A stretch of DNA of 64,000 nucleotides from VXNF01 sp965116465 (GTDB taxonomy: Bacteria; Actinomycetota; Acidimicrobiia; Acidimicrobiales; CATQHL01). Numbering within the stretch: the stretch's first letter is position 1; each line of letters starts with the position of its first letter. The position numbers and the translations under genes were made by a program. The notes under the pieces are model-generated. The model made no database searches. It saw nothing but the letters and a program-made list of their open reading frames with translations, and was not told where the DNA came from. This document shows, piece by piece, positions 33,406 to 41,424 of this stretch. The stretch lies in contig OZ220687.1 in NCBI GenBank assembly GCA_965116465.1, positions 2,108,001-2,172,000 of the forward strand, given 5' to 3'.

Positions 33406-35022
33406 TCAGGCGTAGTCGTCGCGCAGGCGGCGCTTGAGGATCTTCCCCTGGGTGTCCTTGGGCAGCGCGTCCACGACGTGAACGGCCTTGGGCACCTTGT
33501 AGCCGGCCAGGGACTCCCGGCAGTGGTCGATGACCTCGGCGGGTTCGGGCATCCGTCCGGCCTTGGGGACGACGAACGCGGTGACCGCCTCGGACCAGTA
33601 GTCGTCCGGCAGGCCGACCACGGCGACCTCCATGAGAGCGTCGTGACCGTAGAGCGTGCGTTCCACCTCCACCGATGAGACGTTCATGCCGCCCGTCTTG
33701 ATCATGTCCTTCTTGCGGTCGACGAAGAAGAGGTTCCCGCCGTCGTCGATGCGGACGATGTCCTCGGTGTGGAGCCACCCACCCCGGAAGGTCTCGCGGG
33801 TTCGCTCCTCGTCGGCGAGGTAGCCGATCATCACCGACGGGGAGCGGCAGATCAACTCGCCGACCTCGACGTCAGCGCCGTCGTCGTCGACGACGCGGAT
33901 CTCCAACTGCGGCACCGGTTTGCCGATCCAGGAGGCGTCGCCGCCGGGGATGTCGTCCAGTGACGAGAACCACCCGACGGTCCCCAGCTGGCTCAACTCC
34001 GACTGGCCCCAGTAGGTGCCCCAGGTGATCCCGGGCGACGCCTCGTGCCAGGCGGTGATCATGTGTGCCGGGACGGTGCCGCCGTAGGTGATGCAGCGCT
34101 GCAGCGCCGTGAGGTCGGCGTCACCGAAACCGGGCTCGGTCGTCATGGCGAGGAAGAACGTCGGTGTTTGGGCCATGTAGGTGACCTTCTCCGCGGCGAT
34201 GATCCGTATCGCCGCGGCCGGGTCGACGGTGTGGGCCAGAACGATCTTGGCGCCGCAGTTGATGATCGAGGTCATGCTGCCGAGGCCGGCGATCGTGAAG
34301 AAGGGCATCACGAAGAGCCACACGACCCCCGGACCGAGGTCGAGTGCGAGAGTCCAGGCCGGCGTCGTCGAGATCAGATAGTTGCGGTGCGAGATCAGGA
34401 CGCCCTTCGGGAACGCCGTCGTGCCGCTCGTGTAGACGAGCATGGCCACGTCGTCCTCCTGCACGTCGCTGTCAGGCTCGGCGGCGTCCCCCTCCGAGAC
34501 CAGGGACGAGAAGGCCAGCCACCCCGTCGGCGGCTCGGTGGCGCCGGCGCTGCTGTGCACGAAGTGCTCCACGCCTTCCAGCGCACCCGCCTCCCTGGCC
34601 GCTTCGATCCTGCCGCAGAAGACGTCCTCGGCCATCAGGATGCGGGGTCGGGCATGATTCACCTGGTAGGTGATCTCCGTCTCGGTGAAGGTGAAGTTCA
34701 GTCCTGTCAGCGCCGCGCCCAGCTTCAGGGCGGCGAACCAGATGGTCATGTAGTCGACGCTGTTGCGGGACATCACCGCCACGACGTCGCCTCGCCGGAC
34801 GTCCAGGGCCGCCAGTGCGTTGGCCACCCGGTTCACCCTGACGTTGAGGTCGTTGTAGGTGAAGACGGACCGAGAGCCGTCGGGGCCGTAGTAGACGATC
34901 GCTTCCCTGTCGGGGTCGTGCTGTGCGTGACGTCGCAACTGATCGCCGATCGTCGCTCGCCCCAACATTTCGCTGCGAGCGGTCGCGCCAACGGTGGGAT
35001 CGGTCATTGCTCCACCCTTCAT
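33406..35022 (-). CDS. AMP-dependent acyl-CoA synthetase
   Basis: A 538-residue ANL-superfamily ligase that activates a carboxylic acid as acyl-AMP then acyl-CoA. Motifs: P-loop MLVYTSGTTAFPKGV, LHTEDIVRIDD, hinge DRKKDMIKTGG, and the catalytic lysine in DTQGKILKRRLRD. The start at 35022 overlaps the stop of the B12-binding gene (ATGA); ATG 35007 is an alternative five codons in. Being coupled to a B12 mutase, it probably feeds that enzyme its CoA ester. Confidence 0.9.
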   Translation of the reverse strand: MKGGAMTDPTVGATARSEMLGRATIGDQLRRHAQHDPDREAIVYYGPDGSRSVFTYNDLNVRVNRVANALAALDVRRGDVVAVMSRNSVDYMTIWFAALKLGAALTGLNFTFTETEITYQVNHARPRILMAEDVFCGRIEAAREAGALEGVEHFVHSSAGATEPPTGWLAFSSLVSEGDAAEPDSDVQEDDVAMLVYTSGTTAFPKGVLISHRNYLISTTPAWTLALDLGPGVVWLFVMPFFTIAGLGSMTSIINCGAKIVLAHTVDPAAAIRIIAAEKVTYMAQTPTFFLAMTTEPGFGDADLTALQRCITYGGTVPAHMITAWHEASPGITWGTYWGQSELSQLGTVGWFSSLDDIPGGDASWIGKPVPQLEIRVVDDDGADVEVGELICRSPSVMIGYLADEERTRETFRGGWLHTEDIVRIDDGGNLFFVDRKKDMIKTGGMNVSSVEVERTLYGHDALMEVAVVGLPDDYWSEAVTAFVVPKAGRMPEPAEVIDHCRESLAGYKVPKAVHVVDALPKDTQGKILKRRLRDDYA

Positions 35023-35444
35023 TCGTCCTCGGTCGGCGGCGTCCCGGCGGACCCGGCGGTGGCGGGTGGGTCGGGGTCGCGGGTCAGTCGCCGCGCCGCG
35101 GCGACGATCTCTTCGAGCTTCGAGCCCGGCGGGAACACTTCGACGCCCCGTGCCTCGAGCCGGCGCCGCACCCACGGCGGCACCACGCCGCCGGCGAAGA
35201 CGGGAACGCCGGGCACGGCGACGGCCAAGTCGTCCAGGATGCGCTCGACCACCTCGACGCGACCGCCCACGTTCAGGCCGACAAGGTCGGCGTCCTCGTC
35301 GACCGCGGCCGACACGATGTCTTCGCCGCGGGCCATCCCGAGCATGATCACCTCGAACCCTGCGTCGCGCAGGGCCCGCGAGACCAGCAGAGTGCCGCGC
35401 CAGTGGCCGTCGAGGCCGGTCTTGGCGATGATGACCCTGCTCAC
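35019..35444 (-). CDS. Cobalamin-binding small subunit of acyl-CoA mutase
   Basis: A 141-residue B12-binding domain. The cobalt-coordinating His14 lies in the DxHxxG motif (LDGHWRG), and the nucleotide-tail pocket ends in VFAGGVVPP. The GTG start overlaps the mutase stop (GTGA) and its own stop overlaps the ligase ATG, so the three genes are tightly coupled. It corresponds to the separate small subunits of isobutyryl-CoA and 2-hydroxyisobutyryl-CoA mutases. Confidence 0.92.
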   Translation of the reverse strand: MSRVIIAKTGLDGHWRGTLLVSRALRDAGFEVIMLGMARGEDIVSAAVDEDADLVGLNVGGRVEVVERILDDLAVAVPGVPVFAGGVVPPWVRRRLEARGVEVFPPGSKLEEIVAAARRLTRDPDPPATAGSAGTPPTEDE

Positions 35445-37057
35445 GGGCGGATCGGCGGTTCCCAGTCGCCCCAGACGTCGCGGAACACGCCGCCGATCTC
35501 GCCCAGCGTGACGTCCGCGTCCACCGCCTGCATCACCGGGCCCATGACGTTGCCGGTCGACCGGCAGACCCGCTCCAACTCGCGCAGCGCACGGCGCGCG
35601 GCGACTCCGTCGCGGGAGGATCGCACGTCGGCCAGGCGCCCCATGGCTTGATCCCAAGCGTCGGTCGTGCCCTGGAAGCCGTCGATCTCGAACGGGGTCT
35701 CGTCGATCTGGTGGCAGTTGACCCCGACGATCAGTCGATCGTCGTTCTCGACCTCGTCCCACTGCTCCGACTGACGCCGCGCCGCACGCCTGTGCAGCCA
35801 GCCGGAGTCGAGGGCCTCGATGAATCCTCCCTGTTCTTGGATCTCCCCGAAGGACTCCCAGGCGCGGGCTTCCAACTCCGACGTGAGGGCCTCCAGGTAG
35901 TACGAGCCCCCGAGCGGGTCGGCGACGGCGTCGATGCCCGTCTCGTGCTGGAGGATCTGCTGGATTCGCACCGACATCTGGTGGGCGTGTTCGGAGGGGA
36001 TCGACAGGGCCTCGTCGTAGCAGGCGACTCCCAGGGACTGGACGCCGCCCAGGACCGAGGCCAGCGCCATGATCGTCCCGCGGGCGATGTTGTTCAGAGG
36101 CTGCTGGTAGGTCAGCGCCGAACCGGCCGTGACGACGTGGATACGGAGTTGCCGGGCCTTCTCGTCGCGAATCCCGTAGCGCTGCTCCAGAAGGTCGGAC
36201 CACATCTTGCGTGCGGCCCGCAGCTTGGCGATGTCCTCGAAGAAGTCCATGCCGACGCGGAAGTTGACCCCCCCGACCTTGTGGGAGAGTTCCCCGGGCC
36301 TGTAGCGGCCTCGTTCAGCGAGAGCGTCCAGGTACTCGACGGCCGTGGCGAACACGGTCGCCAACTCGTCGGGTGCCGAGAGCCCGCTGTCGGCACCGTT
36401 GTACCCGGCGATGGACACCGGCACCCAGCGGGGAAGGTTCTCCAGGCAGAACTCGGTGATGTCGTTGTTGAGCCGCAGGCCGGCCCGCGGGGGGATCTGC
36501 TGCTTGGTGATGCAGCCCACGTAGGTCAGGAAGAAGTCGCTCTGCCCGGTGCCCGCCAGCCGGCGCAGGTCGATGCCGCGACGCTTGGCCACGGTCCAGT
36601 AGCAGGCCAGGGCGAACGGAGCGTGCTGGACGACGGCTCCCCCCGGGTGGGTGTAGATGTCCTCGATCGGGATGCCGTCGAGGATGGTCTCGTAGTCGCG
36701 CACACCGATGATGACCGCCCCTGTCAGCCCGACGTCCTCGCGGCGCGCCACCACCTCGGGATGGTCCACGTCATAGAGATGATCGGCGGTGTTCCGGTCG
36801 TGCTCCATGATGATGCCGCCCTCGCCCTGCCGGAGCAGGAAGAGGAGGCGTTCGCGTTCGTCGGCGGGGTTGCCGAAGCCGCTGAGCTGGAAGATGCGCC
36901 ACGGCTTCGTGCGGTACATCCCCTCGTAGGCGCCGCGCAGGAACGGCGCCCGACCGGGCCCTGACGCCAGTGCCTCGTGTGCTGTCGCGCTCACGTCGTC
37001 GGGTCCGTAGCAACCCTTGACGGGGATCCCTGATGCGCTGCGGCGGGTGTCGGTCAT
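35441..37057 (-). CDS. Divergent B12-dependent acyl-CoA mutase, large subunit
   Basis: A 538-residue TIM-barrel mutase of the methylmalonyl-CoA mutase family. The scaffold aligns well (GMYRTKPWRIFQLSGFG against MYxxxPWTIRQYAGFS), but key residues of canonical methylmalonyl-CoA mutase differ. The Tyr89 position is Leu58, the His244 position is Asn220 (IAGYNGAD), and the segment normally AFDLATHRGYDSDHP reads MEHDRNTADHLYDVDHP. The CoA-side Arg (R195) is kept. The operon mutase-B12 subunit-ligase resembles the hcmA/hcmB/hclA set for 2-hydroxyisobutyrate, yet the residues do not match that enzyme clearly either. The alignment is from memory; the substrate is unknown. Confidence 0.85.
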   Translation of the reverse strand: MTDTRRSASGIPVKGCYGPDDVSATAHEALASGPGRAPFLRGAYEGMYRTKPWRIFQLSGFGNPADERERLLFLLRQGEGGIIMEHDRNTADHLYDVDHPEVVARREDVGLTGAVIIGVRDYETILDGIPIEDIYTHPGGAVVQHAPFALACYWTVAKRRGIDLRRLAGTGQSDFFLTYVGCITKQQIPPRAGLRLNNDITEFCLENLPRWVPVSIAGYNGADSGLSAPDELATVFATAVEYLDALAERGRYRPGELSHKVGGVNFRVGMDFFEDIAKLRAARKMWSDLLEQRYGIRDEKARQLRIHVVTAGSALTYQQPLNNIARGTIMALASVLGGVQSLGVACYDEALSIPSEHAHQMSVRIQQILQHETGIDAVADPLGGSYYLEALTSELEARAWESFGEIQEQGGFIEALDSGWLHRRAARRQSEQWDEVENDDRLIVGVNCHQIDETPFEIDGFQGTTDAWDQAMGRLADVRSSRDGVAARRALRELERVCRSTGNVMGPVMQAVDADVTLGEIGGVFRDVWGDWEPPIRP

Positions 37058-37077
37058 GGCGCCAGGCCTCGGGTCAC

Positions 37078-38004
37078 TCAGGTGTTCGGCACGGGGATCT
37101 CCCCCGCCGGGAAGGCCACTGCCGATCCGAAGTCGCCGGGGCTGATCATGGTGGGCGACGTGTTGGCAAGCATCAGCAGCCCGCCGGCGCGCTCGATGGA
37201 GAATTCCTCGAGCCGCTCGCCGGTGGCGGGACAGTCGAGGTGGGCTATGGGCCCGGCCTCGGCCGGCCGGCCGACGTGCTCGGTGGGGTAGCGCGACGTG
37301 AGCACCCCCACCTGTGAGGGCATGTAGAGACTCACGTCACCGTCGATCAGCGGGACCGTGCGGGGGCCGGTGGATCGGCCGTCGAGTTGCCCGCGGTAAC
37401 GGAGCACGTTGAGGCAGCCCTCCACGCCGACTGCGGGATCGCCGAGCGCACCTCCGCCGAACTCGACGAGGGCCGCGGTTCCCCCGGAGTCGGCGATGGC
37501 CTTGCAGAGCTGGCCCGGCTGGCCGAAATTGCGGATCACCGGCGTGTAGCCGAAGGACGCGGTGAACTCGGGGTTCCCATAGTCATAGGAGTACCAGAGA
37601 GCCATCGTCGGTGTCCCGGAATGCAGATCCACGACGCAGTCGGTTCGCTCGGTCAATTCGGAGAGGAGCGCGGCGGCCACCTGGTTCGTGAGAAAGCCGC
37701 CTGGAGCACCGGGGAAGACCCTGTTGAGGTAGAGGTGGTCGGGGCTGACACGGGTGCCGACCTCCAGCGCCGGGGGGTTTGCCGCCGGGCAGAGCACGAC
37801 CGTGCCCGCGAGGTCGGGCGACGCCTCGAGCCGCCGCAACAACTCCCACAGGGCCATGACTCCGAGCGGCTTGTCGCCGAAGATCCCGGATACGAACGCG
37901 GTCGTCGGCCCCGGCCGGGGGCCACTCACCGCCACGAACCGAAGGTTCCACGGCCGTCCGTCGGCACGCCGCCCGACCGGCACGTCCCAGGTTTGAACGC
38001 TCAT
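37078..38004 (-). CDS. AstE/AspA (M14-like deacylase) family protein with altered zinc motif
   Basis: A 308-residue protein of the succinylglutamate desuccinylase/aspartoacylase family. The usual first zinc motif G-[VI]-H-G-[DN]-E reads GIFGDK, with Phe42 and Lys45 replacing the His and Glu ligands, while the later His128 (VVDLHSG) and the acid region VEFGGG are kept. It may be inactive as a zinc hydrolase or use another mechanism. It lies 20 bases upstream of the mutase gene in transcription order and is coupled by ATGA overlap to the LLM oxidoreductase gene before it. Confidence 0.75.
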   Translation of the reverse strand: MSVQTWDVPVGRRADGRPWNLRFVAVSGPRPGPTTAFVSGIFGDKPLGVMALWELLRRLEASPDLAGTVVLCPAANPPALEVGTRVSPDHLYLNRVFPGAPGGFLTNQVAAALLSELTERTDCVVDLHSGTPTMALWYSYDYGNPEFTASFGYTPVIRNFGQPGQLCKAIADSGGTAALVEFGGGALGDPAVGVEGCLNVLRYRGQLDGRSTGPRTVPLIDGDVSLYMPSQVGVLTSRYPTEHVGRPAEAGPIAHLDCPATGERLEEFSIERAGGLLMLANTSPTMISPGDFGSAVAFPAGEIPVPNT

Positions 38005-39026
38005 GGCGAGGGCTGCATCCGCGGGATCACGTCGTGCCCGATGCCTTCGATGACCTCGACTGTCGCCTCGAGGGACGGACCCTGGAAGTGGCGTAGCCGC
38101 AGGAGCATCTCCTCGGGGTTCAGCGTTTCCCGCCACTCCTCGAGTTGCTCCAGCCAGGTCTCGGTCGAACCGCAGAGCACCCGGTCGGGCAGCACGTGGT
38201 GGAGTTGGAGGTCCGCGGCGCGGCCCACCTCGGTGAGCCACGGATCGAACCGCTCGTCGTAGGCGTTGCCGCGCTCGAAGTACACCCGCGAGTAGCCGAG
38301 CACGTGCGGACCGTACGTGGCGCGGGCGGCCTCATCGGTCTCGTCCATCCACGCCTCGCGGAAGAGAACGATTCGGGGCTCCTTGCCGGCGGCCGCGCAC
38401 TCGGCGCGGTAGACGTCGGCCAGATGGCTGATCCAACGCCCGCTGCGAATGGGATCGGTGATCCACCCGTCGGCCATACGCGCCGCGCGCCGCACGCCGG
38501 GCACGCTCCAAGCCCCGATGAACACCTCCAGATTGTCCGGACCGAGCGCCGGATCTCTGCGGGGCACGGTTCCCTGCCAGGGTTCGGGGACCTCGATGAG
38601 GCGGCCCGACCGGAATGCGTCGATGACCTCCATCCCCACGTCCATCCGCTGCTTCCGCTCGTCGAGCCCCACGCCGAACGGTTCGAAGTCGCCGCTGAAA
38701 TAGCCCACGCCGGTGGTGAGGCGGAAGCGACCCGGGAACAGCGCGTCCAGCACCGAGGCGTCCTCGGCGACCGTCACCGGATGATGCACGGGCAGCACGG
38801 TGACGCAGGTGCCGAACATCATCTGCCGCGTCGCCGCCAGCCCGCGTGCGCAGAGCAGCATCGGGCTGGACGTGTACGTGGTGTCGCCCGAGTGCTTCTC
38901 GCCGGTGTACGCGCCGTACCAGCCGGCGTCCTCGGCGGTGCGGCACTCGTCGAGGAACCCGTCGATGTCGAGGCGGCGTTCGCCGCCTTCGAGTTTCTGG
39001 ACGGCGGGGGCGATGCTGAACCTCAT
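38001..39026 (-). CDS. LLM-class flavin-dependent oxidoreductase
   Basis: A 341-residue luciferase-like TIM-barrel monooxygenase (FMN or F420 dependent). Recognisable are the strand ending MMFGTCVTVLPVHHPVTVAE, the loop LTTGVGYFSGDFEPFGV and IGAWSVPGVRRAARMADGW. Cofactor type cannot be settled by eye. Its stop overlaps the start of the AstE-like gene. It is probably part of the same catabolic operon as the mutase and ligase. Confidence 0.88.
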   Translation of the reverse strand: MRFSIAPAVQKLEGGERRLDIDGFLDECRTAEDAGWYGAYTGEKHSGDTTYTSSPMLLCARGLAATRQMMFGTCVTVLPVHHPVTVAEDASVLDALFPGRFRLTTGVGYFSGDFEPFGVGLDERKQRMDVGMEVIDAFRSGRLIEVPEPWQGTVPRRDPALGPDNLEVFIGAWSVPGVRRAARMADGWITDPIRSGRWISHLADVYRAECAAAGKEPRIVLFREAWMDETDEAARATYGPHVLGYSRVYFERGNAYDERFDPWLTEVGRAADLQLHHVLPDRVLCGSTETWLEQLEEWRETLNPEEMLLRLRHFQGPSLEATVEVIEGIGHDVIPRMQPSP

Positions 39027-39052
39027 TGTCGGTGCCCGTCGTGTCGAGGGTC

Positions 39053-39760
39053 TCAGACGGTCCAGTTCGAGGCGTTGAGCAGCGTGGCGCTGAGGGAGGC
39101 GATGTTGTAGGTGAGGTTCGAGACATCCGAGCCGAGCGCCTCGCGGTAGCGGCCGGCGACGGCATCGGGTTCACCGTCCTCGGCCGCCTCGTCCACGGTC
39201 GCCCATTCGGTGAGGACGATCCAGTCCGGTTGCGACGACGGGAAGAGCGGGTGCTTGCCGTTCTGGCGCCCGACGCGTCCGGCGATGAACCCCGGTCGGT
39301 CGGCCTGGCGCGACCCCTCGGTGGCCCGGTACCAGGACAGGAACCGGTCCTCGGCACCCTCGGTGATGTCGAGGCGCAGCGTGGACACCACCGGCGAGGT
39401 CACCGCCCCGCGCCGTGACGGGCGGTCGTCGGGAGAGAGCGCGGCCTCGGGAACACCCACAGTCAGCTCCTGCGCATAGGTGGTGTTGGAGTGGTTGCTG
39501 ATCTTGTGAAGCACTTCGTTCACCAGTTGCGCGTCCCGGCGGCGCACGTCGATGTACGCCTCGGAGGAGAAGATCGCCAGGTCGGGAACCTCGTAGACGT
39601 TGCAGATGAGCGGTCCGCCGACAACCGAGTGATAGGCGTTGCAGCTGTGGAAGCCGGTGTCGATGAGGTCCGGGCCGTGGCGCGTGTCGTACCACTTCAC
39701 GAACTCGTCGAGGTAGTCGTCCTCGACGTCCATCCGCACCACGTAGAGCAGGGGAAGCAC
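39053..39760 (-). CDS. Two-domain ferredoxin-fold (dimeric alpha/beta-barrel-like) protein
   Basis: A 235-residue protein with two similar halves: MLPLLYVVRMDVEDDYLDEF / WYDTRHGPDLIDTGF and STLRLDITEGAEDRFLSWY / TEGSRQADRPGFIAG. Such duplicated halves occur in EthD- and antibiotic-monooxygenase-like proteins. GTG start at 39760. It heads the minus-strand operon that continues into the LLM oxidoreductase. Function unknown; a small-molecule isomerase or cofactor-free oxygenase role is possible. Confidence 0.6.
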   Translation of the reverse strand: MLPLLYVVRMDVEDDYLDEFVKWYDTRHGPDLIDTGFHSCNAYHSVVGGPLICNVYEVPDLAIFSSEAYIDVRRRDAQLVNEVLHKISNHSNTTYAQELTVGVPEAALSPDDRPSRRGAVTSPVVSTLRLDITEGAEDRFLSWYRATEGSRQADRPGFIAGRVGRQNGKHPLFPSSQPDWIVLTEWATVDEAAEDGEPDAVAGRYREALGSDVSNLTYNIASLSATLLNASNWTV

Positions 39761-39887
39761 CGCCGGGTGACGCTAGCAGCGGGTGTCGGCGATCCTGCGC
39801 CTCGTGGTAGGGTCCGGCGCCTGTGTGCCGGTCGTGCCCACCTCGCGCTGGGCCGGCCGGTCTGACTACCTCACAAGGGGAAAGATC

Positions 39888-41405
39888 ATGAGAATCATGC
39901 GTCGGCGTCACTGGATCAAGATGCTCGGAGTCGCGCTGGCGGTCGCGCTCGCGGCGGCGGCCTGCGGAGGCGCCGACGACGACACGACCGCGGCGATCGA
40001 CGCGGCGAGCAGCGCCGCCTCCGGTGCGGACGCCACTGCTGCCTCCGCTCTCGCCGCGGCCGGTGATGCCTCGGCGGCGGCGGGCGTGGCGCTGGCCGCG
40101 GCCCAGGAGGCGCAGGCCGCGGCCGAGTTGGCGCAGGCCACGGCATCGGGCAACCAGGCGGCGGTGGCCGCAGCGGAAGCGGCGCTCGCCGAGGCCCAGG
40201 CGACAGCCGAAGCGGCCCGCGCCGACGCCGCCGCCGCACAGGAGGAGGCCGATGAGGCGCGCGCCGCAGCCGCCGATGCGGCCGCAGCGGCCGAGGCGGC
40301 CGAGGCGGCCGACGCCCAGCCGGCCGAGGATCCGATCGTGGCCGAAGCCCGGCGCATCACCGAGGCGGCGCTCGCCGGCATGGTCACGTCGCTGAAGGAG
40401 ACCGGCAACACTCCCGCCGACGTGACGGGGCTGACGACCTGGGGCGGACCCTCCTCCACCCCGGCACCGCCGACCGGGGTCAGCATCGTCACCATCCCGT
40501 GCGCACCCGTGCCGCCGTGCTCGACGGTCAGCGACTTCGTGGACGTGGTCGCCGCCCAGTTGGGTTGGGAGCACGAGATGATCGCCGGGGCGGGGACGCC
40601 GGAGAGCTACGTGGCGGCGTTCGACAGCGCCATCGCCAAGGGTCCCGACGTGATCCTGGGCGCGGCGGCTCCGGGAGCGCTCGTCGGCGACCGGCTCGAT
40701 CTCGCCGCCGACGCCGGGATCATCACGATCTCCCTGGCGGACCTTCCCGAGCCCGATCCGGACGCGCTCGCGGCCTACGACGCCTACGTGTCGCTGCGCA
40801 GCCCGCTCCTCGGCGCGCTGCAGGCGTTCGCGGTCATCGCCGACTCGGGCGGCACGGCCAACGTGAGCATGATTCGCGACGCCACCTTCCCGACCCTGGC
40901 CGCCACCGCCGACGAAGTCGAGCAGATCATGGCGCAGTGCGCCGGCTGCTCGCTGCACATCCAGGACTGGCTGATCACCGACGCCTTCGATCCCGCGGCG
41001 GTGGACGGGATCATCAGCGGCATCCTCGCCCAGAACCCCGATGTCGAGTACCTGATCATGCCGTACTCACTCGGCGACACCGCCGTCATCGAGTCGCTGC
41101 GCACGGCGGGGCGCTCCGACGTGAAGGTCCTGCACAAGGATCCCAACGACGAGGGTCTCACGAACGTCATCAACGGCGGCGCCTGGCTGACGGCCGCCTC
41201 GTCACTGGAGTGGCTGGCCTGGGCCGGCATCGACCAGGCCATCCGCGGCCTGACCGGCGCGCCGTACCTCGGCGCCCTGGACCTCGGCATCGGTGTTCTG
41301 CTGTTCGACGCCGACAACGCGCCGAGCGACCTGGACCAGGACCAGACGTTCGCCGACGCCGTCGACTTCCGTGCCGAGTACCGGGCGCTCTGGGGCATCG
41401 GCTAG
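39888..41405 (+). CDS. Stalked substrate-binding lipoprotein of CUT2-type ABC importer 1
   Basis: A 505-residue protein: basic signal with lipobox ending at Cys26, then an Ala/Glu/Gln-rich coiled-coil of about 120 residues (for example AAAEAALAEAQATAEAARA), then an RbsB-like periplasmic binding domain (about 190-505). The domain contains two Cys pairs, PCAPVPPC and CAGC, probably disulfides. Downstream ATPase and permease genes complete the importer. The stalk is not normal for this family and is related to the one at 46864. The ligand is unknown; a small polyol or alcohol is suggested by the dehydrogenases next door. Confidence 0.85.
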   Translation: MRIMRRRHWIKMLGVALAVALAAAACGGADDDTTAAIDAASSAASGADATAASALAAAGDASAAAGVALAAAQEAQAAAELAQATASGNQAAVAAAEAALAEAQATAEAARADAAAAQEEADEARAAAADAAAAAEAAEAADAQPAEDPIVAEARRITEAALAGMVTSLKETGNTPADVTGLTTWGGPSSTPAPPTGVSIVTIPCAPVPPCSTVSDFVDVVAAQLGWEHEMIAGAGTPESYVAAFDSAIAKGPDVILGAAAPGALVGDRLDLAADAGIITISLADLPEPDPDALAAYDAYVSLRSPLLGALQAFAVIADSGGTANVSMIRDATFPTLAATADEVEQIMAQCAGCSLHIQDWLITDAFDPAAVDGIISGILAQNPDVEYLIMPYSLGDTAVIESLRTAGRSDVKVLHKDPNDEGLTNVINGGAWLTAASSLEWLAWAGIDQAIRGLTGAPYLGALDLGIGVLLFDADNAPSDLDQDQTFADAVDFRAEYRALWGIG

Positions 41406-41424
41406 CTCGCAACGGACCGCAGAG

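Noticed and set aside
35441..37057. Naming the mutase as methylmalonyl-CoA mutase or 2-hydroxyisobutyryl-CoA mutase
   Set aside because: The substrate-contacting positions do not match either enzyme as I remember them, so only the family call is safe.
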